DNA of 28,942 nucleotides from an uncultured Clostridia bacterium (GTDB lineage Bacteria; Bacillota; Clostridia; TANB77; CAG-508): positions 1 to 28,942 of the forward strand of contig CAQUBD010000022.1 in NCBI GenBank assembly GCA_948891265.1, in the 5' to 3' direction. Positions 23,737 to 28,942 of this stretch are shown piece by piece. The stretch's first letter is position 1, and the number at the start of each line of letters is the position of its first letter. Below the pieces are notes generated by a model that saw only the letters and a list, made by a program, of their open reading frames with translations, was not told the DNA's origin and searched no databases. Position numbers and translations under genes: made by a program.

Positions 23737-26700
23737 TTATATTATTTTTCTATGTGAAGTTCTTTTGATAATTATATATGTTATTACTCCAATAATACTT
23801 ATTGCCATTATCACAAGTATTATTGTTGTAGCAATCTCACCTGTACTTATACTTATTATTAAGTCAGCCACTCCTGTATCATCTTCACTTTTTATTTTAT
23901 TTCCTGCTATTGAATCTTTATCGGCTAATCCTAATTCATTATAGCTTTCAACAATTTCTGCAGTATTCGTTATTAGTCCCATATTATTTTCTGCCATTTT
24001 CTTTGTTACTATTAAAGTTAGTTCTTTGCTTTCTCCCGGTGCCAATTTACTATTTGCTAAACTTGTACTATAAACTGTATTTCCTGATTGATACCAATCT
24101 TTATTTAGTTCAGAACTAAATTTATAATCTGAGGATAAATAGTCTGCAATCTTTTTAACATAGCTATCTATTTCTCCCTCATTTGTCACTTTAATTTTAT
24201 ATTCAACAACCACTGTTGTTCCATTTACTAATTTAGCATTTACTTCGGCTTTTGCTAAAGTCTCATTGTTATATTCTTTTGTTACAGTTCCTTTTGAATT
24301 TTGTATTGTTACTTTACTAATATATTTATCTAATTTTAAATCATAAATTTTTGCTTCTTGTAATCCTATATTTATATTTGCAATATTTTTACTGTCTATT
24401 TTTATTATCTCTGTACATCCAACAGATTTTTCTTCTTTATTAATTGTTAAATTTTTTATTATAGCTTTTGAACTCTTTTGTTCATCTACACCTTTTTTGT
24501 TATATGTTGTTAGAATATATTTTGATGTATCATATTCAAATATGACTAAATATTCTCCTTTTGATATATTATTTAAACTATAGAACCCTTCATTATTGGT
24601 AGTTGTCTTAATATCTTCTCCATTAGAATTTTTTACAAATTCATTTTTTGATGTATCTAATAATTTTACTACAACTCCACTTAACAATTGTTCATCTTCA
24701 TCTTTTTGCCCATTTGAATTTGTATCTAGCCATGCAATACCTGTAATTACTCTTTTTAAATCATTCTCATTTTTATTTTCATTTTCTTCATTTTCATTAT
24801 TATCTGAATCTGATAAAACCTCTTCATTTTTAATGTCATTCTTATTTTCTGGTTCTAATATATGTTTTATTAATTGTTCTTTAAGTTTAATATTGTTTAC
24901 ACTAACTGCTGTTAAACTTGAAATTTCCATAGCATCTTCATTATCTGGTATTTTTTCTACAAATACTTTTGTTACATATTCTGCTTCTTCATTAGAATTT
25001 AAATTTGTTCTAAAATTAATATTATTTTCGTCTATTGTATATTCTGCCTCATTTAGTTTATCTCCGTTTTTTTGTACTTCTATAAAGCTTGTTTCATTTG
25101 ATATTTTATTTTGTATTTCAATATTATTTATAGGAATGCTTCCATTATTTCTTATTTTTGTTCTATATTCAATTATTTCTCCTGATTTTACGTAATCACT
25201 CTTATTAGTGTTGATCTCTAAATTCATATCTACAGATTTTGCAATTAAATTTAACTGATTTGATGTATATGTTTTATTATCTTCTATCACTTCTGCTAAA
25301 ACATTTATTGTTTTTTGCTCAGCATCAAAAAATGCTTTTATTTCTGAGTGTATAGATAACATAAATGTTTCTCCTGCTTTTATTTTATCTATTTCAACAT
25401 AATTTTTTTCTGTTTCTTCAAAATTTATATTGTCTTCTTGTAAATAACTTAATCTTCTTATATTGAATCCATCATCTGCTTTAATATTAATTTTTACATT
25501 TTTTATATCTTTTGAAGAGTTATTTTTTACCATTACTGTATATCTATATAAATAAGCACTTAATACTATACCCTCGTCATCTTCAGAATTTATTGTTACT
25601 AATATTTCACTATTAGTTTTGTTTACCTTAGTTTCAACATTATTAGATTTTTTTATTATTTCTCCATATTTTAATGTTATATCATTATCTATTTTTGATC
25701 CTGAATTAACTCTAACTTGATAATATAATGTCTTAGTTTCACCTTGTACTAAACCTTCAATATTAAATTCTATTTCTTTTTTTGTTTTATCTTCTTTTCC
25801 TGCTGAATCTATATATGTAGTGCCATCTGGAATATTTCCTAATACCTTAATATTTTGAATGTCTTCACTACCAGTATTTGATATATTTATTGCATATTTT
25901 AAAGTTTCCCCTATTTTTACTTCATTACTTTCATTTTCTCCAACAATAGCTTTTAATTCTGTTTCTATTTTTGCTCCCCTTCCTGTTGTTAATGATAAAT
26001 TATCTAATTGCACACTTTCAGCTGTTTTTGTAATAATATCTTTATAATATACATTATATCCTTCTTCAGTAGATTCATTATATTCTAGATTAGATGGTAT
26101 ACTTATTTCATATGATAAGTTTATCTCTTCTAATATATCTAGTTTTTCTATAATAACTAAATATTTTTTAACATTTTTAGAATCTTCTATTTTCTCTGTC
26201 CATTTATTGCTTAAATCTTCTAGATTTTCTGTAGCTTTTTCATTTTCTGAGTAATATATTTTTATTCGACTAGCTTCTATCCCATCAATTTTTATTTCAC
26301 TATTTATTGATATATCTATATTATTTGTATTCTCTATAGCTCCTTTTGTAGGAAATGTGCCTAATATTTTTACATCTGATATAGCATTTTCTTTATTATT
26401 TATTATTTTCTTTTCGATAGTAACATTTTTTGCCTCTGATGCTATCTCTAACTTTGCTGATTTCACCCCTCTGTTATTTATTACATCTAGTCCATATTCT
26501 GTAATTTGATTTGCTGTTACAACTCCTACATATGATACTATATTTATATTTTTAATCTCTTGTCCTATGTTTTCTCTATTTTTATAATTAATTGCATTTT
26601 CATTTTGGTATATTAATTTAACTACATTTGTATTGCTTGTTGCCTTTGGATTTATTGTTAAATTAGTATTTATTATTAAAATTGCCCCTTCTATTGCTTG

Positions 26701-28551
26701 CTCCTTATATTTAGTTTGTTCTCCTTCTAGACTAATTTCAATTATATTTTTCTTTACAACTGTTGTCTTTACAGTTAATTCATCTTCATATAATAAATCA
26801 ATTGATTTTATCTCTATTTTTTCAATATCTTCTGGTAATTCAATCTTTATTGTCGGATTTTTATATAATTCATTGTTTTCATTTTGTGTTTCCAATATAG
26901 CTCTAAATTCTACATTTTCATTTGTTATCATTGTAGATAACTCTCGTTTATTTATTTCTAATTTTGCTGATGTTTCTGTCTCTTTTAGTTCTATATTAGT
27001 TTCATTTTCACTTATTAAATTTTCAATATTATTTGAATTATATATACCTCTAATTATACTTTTAATATTGTTTTTTTCTAAATTACTTCTACTTATTTCT
27101 TTTATTGTTTTAGTATTTACAATATTAATTCTTCCTATTTCTATTGGAGCACTCGTATTAATTTTTATTGTTTTTACTCCATCAGGATATTTTATTATTA
27201 TATCTCCACTTTCATTTACTTCTGACTTTTCGCTTATTTCATTTATAATTTGATTTGTATCTGCATTTATAATTTTTAATATCCATCTATTTCCTAGGAC
27301 ACTTTCAATGTTTTCCTTATTTACTGCTGTATCTTTATATATTACTTCTATATTTTCATCCTCTATTTTATCATTTTCGGATATTATTGAAATTTCATCT
27401 GCTACTTTATTTAAATTTACATTTATTTCTGTTGTATTTGTTATATCTCTAGAAATATTAGAATATAATTTTCCTTTATAAATACTTTGCTCTTTTTGTT
27501 TTATATTGGCTGTTATTATTGAATCTTTTTCTTCTTTTAATTTTACTATATTTGATGATTCTACAATAGTATTATTATCATAAAGTTCTATCTTTGCATT
27601 CGTTTCTATTCCCTGTTCTATTATTTTTGCATCCTTGTCAAATATGTATGTTATTATTAAGCTATTTTTCCCATCTTTTAACCATTTGACTTTATTATTT
27701 TTAATTTCATTTTTTATATTTATACTTAATTTTCCTGTAGCACTATCATACTTCCAGTCTTTTTCTGATATTTTTTCTCCATTTGCAACCATCTTATCTA
27801 TAGAGTTTACTAATACTGTCTCTGGAAATTTTTCTGATATTTTAGGAGTATTGATATTTAATGAAACTAATTTTGTAGGAAATGCATTTCCATCTAATTG
27901 TGTTTCAACTTTTATCTGTATTACTCTCTTTTCTTCTGCATCGTAATTTAAAACTCTATTGGTAATAACATCTTGCCATAAAATATTGCTTTTGTTATTT
28001 GAGCTTATTAAATTTATATTTATTTTCTTTTGACCTGATATCTTTATATCTTTTTGCGTACTATCCCTATATACCCCATTTAGTTCTATTTTGCTTTGCA
28101 TATTTAATAAATCTAAATCAAATTCATCATCTTTTATAATATCTATAGCAACTTCTATTTCCTTTGTTTCTCCTGCACTAATTTGATTTAAATATATTAT
28201 ATTTTCTTCTATTTTACTTATATTCTCATTTGATGTTGTTATATTAAATTTAAAATTTGCCTTTTTTATAATTATATTTCCATTAAAATATCCCTGTTTC
28301 TTTACAGATATTTTGAAATATATTTTTACATTTTGGCTATTTAAGGGGATATCTGTTTCAGTTATTTCTTGTCCCTTTTCATTTTTTAAATATGTCATAA
28401 ATTCAATGTTTTTATGATTTGTACTTTTGTCTGAATTTATTGTTTCCCTAGTATATGCTATTGCATTTGAACATAATAATAAGACATTAGTCATTGTTAA
28501 TGTCATTATTAGCATTAATGATGTAATAATTTTTAAAATTTTTTGTTTCAT
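23737..28551 (-). CDS. Very large secreted surface protein with DUF11-like repeats and an SdrD-B domain
   Basis: About 1604 residues from the ATG at 28551, which has GGGAGG 5 bases upstream; an upstream in-frame ATG at 28569 overlaps that site and is unlikely. A signal peptide (about 1-32, ending NAIA) leads into ~830 residues of Ile/Asn/Lys/Glu-rich beta-type sequence without a family I recognise. DUF11-like repeats follow at ~865-980 (GETLKYAINISNTGSEDIQN) and ~1110-1200. A linker rich in Asn and Glu (~1235-1263) precedes an SdrD-B domain (~1267-1365) with a calcium-loop-like DTNSNGQKDEDE. The end module (~1388-1565) is homologous to the one repeated in the downstream protein. A single helix (~1572-1596) and RTSHRKII form the anchor; ISISTGE before it is at best a remote sorting motif. 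First gene of the two-gene operon. Confidence 0.85.
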   Translation of the reverse strand: MKQKILKIITSLMLIMTLTMTNVLLLCSNAIAYTRETINSDKSTNHKNIEFMTYLKNEKGQEITETDIPLNSQNVKIYFKISVKKQGYFNGNIIIKKANFKFNITTSNENISKIEENIIYLNQISAGETKEIEVAIDIIKDDEFDLDLLNMQSKIELNGVYRDSTQKDIKISGQKKININLISSNNKSNILWQDVITNRVLNYDAEEKRVIQIKVETQLDGNAFPTKLVSLNINTPKISEKFPETVLVNSIDKMVANGEKISEKDWKYDSATGKLSINIKNEIKNNKVKWLKDGKNSLIITYIFDKDAKIIEQGIETNAKIELYDNNTIVESSNIVKLKEEKDSIITANIKQKEQSIYKGKLYSNISRDITNTTEINVNLNKVADEISIISENDKIEDENIEVIYKDTAVNKENIESVLGNRWILKIINADTNQIINEISEKSEVNESGDIIIKYPDGVKTIKINTSAPIEIGRINIVNTKTIKEISRSNLEKNNIKSIIRGIYNSNNIENLISENETNIELKETETSAKLEINKRELSTMITNENVEFRAILETQNENNELYKNPTIKIELPEDIEKIEIKSIDLLYEDELTVKTTVVKKNIIEISLEGEQTKYKEQAIEGAILIINTNLTINPKATSNTNVVKLIYQNENAINYKNRENIGQEIKNINIVSYVGVVTANQITEYGLDVINNRGVKSAKLEIASEAKNVTIEKKIINNKENAISDVKILGTFPTKGAIENTNNIDISINSEIKIDGIEASRIKIYYSENEKATENLEDLSNKWTEKIEDSKNVKKYLVIIEKLDILEEINLSYEISIPSNLEYNESTEEGYNVYYKDIITKTAESVQLDNLSLTTGRGAKIETELKAIVGENESNEVKIGETLKYAINISNTGSEDIQNIKVLGNIPDGTTYIDSAGKEDKTKKEIEFNIEGLVQGETKTLYYQVRVNSGSKIDNDITLKYGEIIKKSNNVETKVNKTNSEILVTINSEDDEGIVLSAYLYRYTVMVKNNSSKDIKNVKINIKADDGFNIRRLSYLQEDNINFEETEKNYVEIDKIKAGETFMLSIHSEIKAFFDAEQKTINVLAEVIEDNKTYTSNQLNLIAKSVDMNLEINTNKSDYVKSGEIIEYRTKIRNNGSIPINNIEIQNKISNETSFIEVQKNGDKLNEAEYTIDENNINFRTNLNSNEEAEYVTKVFVEKIPDNEDAMEISSLTAVSVNNIKLKEQLIKHILEPENKNDIKNEEVLSDSDNNENEENENKNENDLKRVITGIAWLDTNSNGQKDEDEQLLSGVVVKLLDTSKNEFVKNSNGEDIKTTTNNEGFYSLNNISKGEYLVIFEYDTSKYILTTYNKKGVDEQKSSKAIIKNLTINKEEKSVGCTEIIKIDSKNIANINIGLQEAKIYDLKLDKYISKVTIQNSKGTVTKEYNNETLAKAEVNAKLVNGTTVVVEYKIKVTNEGEIDSYVKKIADYLSSDYKFSSELNKDWYQSGNTVYSTSLANSKLAPGESKELTLIVTKKMAENNMGLITNTAEIVESYNELGLADKDSIAGNKIKSEDDTGVADLIISISTGEIATTIILVIMAISIIGVITYIIIKRTSHRKII

Positions 28552-28620
28552 AATATCCTCCCTGAACAATATAATTTTCTATGTTTTCTATTAATTCTTT
28601 ACATAATTGTTCTACCGTAA

Positions 28621-28649
28621 ATTATATCCTAAAAATTGTAATTTTTCAA
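28621..28649 (-). promoter_or_regulatory. Promoter of the surface-protein operon
   Basis: On the minus strand TTGAAA (28649-28644), 17 bases, consensus TATAAT (28626-28621), giving a leader of about 65 bases. Just upstream, at about 28663-28687, a direct repeat of TTTTTGTAATATT (plus strand) could be an UP element or a regulator site. Confidence 0.75.
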
Positions 28650-28840
28650 CAGTTTTTATTGATTTTTTGTAATATTTTTGTAATATTTCTATTAATAATC
28701 ATATAAAAGTAGCTAATTCTGTTTATTTGATTGATTTTGAATGCTTTTATAGTATGTTCTATTTTTATATTAAAATGATAATATTACTTCTTTACTATTT
28801 ATATTCCAAGTTTTGATTTCTCTTGCAACAATATTTATAT

Positions 28841-28868
28841 AAAAATTATTTGGTCATATAGACCATGA
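28841..28868 (+). repeat. 28-bp repeat, inverted copy of 79-106
   Basis: Identical over 28 bases to the complement of 79-106. From 28690 to the window end no gene is visible apart from this repeat and A+T-rich DNA. Confidence 0.8.
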
Positions 28869-28942
28869 TCATTTTAAAGCAATTCCATATTTAATAAATA
28901 TAATTAATATTTCGCTTCCTGTTCACTACATTCGATAAGAAT

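Noticed and set aside
24596..25195. 199-codon plus-strand open frame
   Set aside because: Same situation: a hydrophobic Ser/Phe-rich shadow of the surface protein, with no ribosome site and no family motif.
26633..27253. 206-codon open frame on the plus strand within the large surface-protein gene
   Set aside because: It is antisense to a long coding frame with a signal peptide, promoter and ribosome site. Its Phe/Ser/Ile-rich translation is what the complement of Asn/Lys/Glu-rich A+T-biased codons produces.

Overview
The window is very A+T-rich chromosomal DNA from a low-GC, endospore-forming Firmicute, most likely an uncultured Clostridia lineage. This rests on strong AGGAGG-type ribosome binding sites, frequent GTG/TTG starts, Asn/Ile/Lys-rich proteins, a full-length spoIIE, a DacF-type D,D-carboxypeptidase, an LCP cell-wall ligase, and large Gram-positive surface proteins. 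No transposase, integrase, CRISPR array or complete phage module is visible.

Layout. 1-202 is repeat-derived DNA and a promoter. 203-1516 (+) is a D-Ala-D-Ala carboxypeptidase, convergent with an LCP protein (1568-2890, -). Then on the minus strand come a CvpA-like membrane protein, a DUF5711-type protein, a frameshifted YkvI-like transporter (4868-5903), and a GldG/GldF/GldA-type ABC exporter operon transcribed from 9147 down to 5936. 9148-10473 is a repeat-rich gap holding one tRNA-Arg(UCU), a 183-bp foldback element, a 108-bp inverted-repeat element and partial copies of both. 10474-10812 is a small Xre-type regulator. Next are an M18 aminopeptidase (-) and a divergent FAD/Rieske oxidoreductase (+) broken by a single-base frameshift. 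13929-14530 has no gene but carries a run of hairpins. 14531-16609 (-) is a 692-aa metallophosphoesterase that is clearly richer in G+C than its neighbours and looks acquired. 16981-19422 (-) is spoIIE. The last third (19636-28551, -) is a two-gene operon for very large secreted surface proteins.

How the genes fit together. Most recognisable genes serve the envelope: peptidoglycan trimming (carboxypeptidase), wall-polymer attachment (LCP), sporulation-septum signalling (SpoIIE), and an adhesin pair in which the downstream protein has a thioester (Cys-Gln) host-attachment domain and both proteins share a repeated C-terminal module. The DUF5711 and CvpA genes form a short operon; the LCP gene has its own promoter embedded in the cvpA terminator. 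The ABC exporter operon appears to run on into the ykvI-like gene.

The most unusual content is non-coding. There are several families of dispersed inverted-repeat elements. Two neighbouring stem-loop units show what look like compensatory base changes. A 28-bp sequence lies in opposite orientation near both window ends, so the ends may be repeat-mediated contig breaks. The two frameshifted genes and the composition-shifted phosphoesterase are the other items to check. All assignments are read by eye from sequence and translation; no database search was possible.
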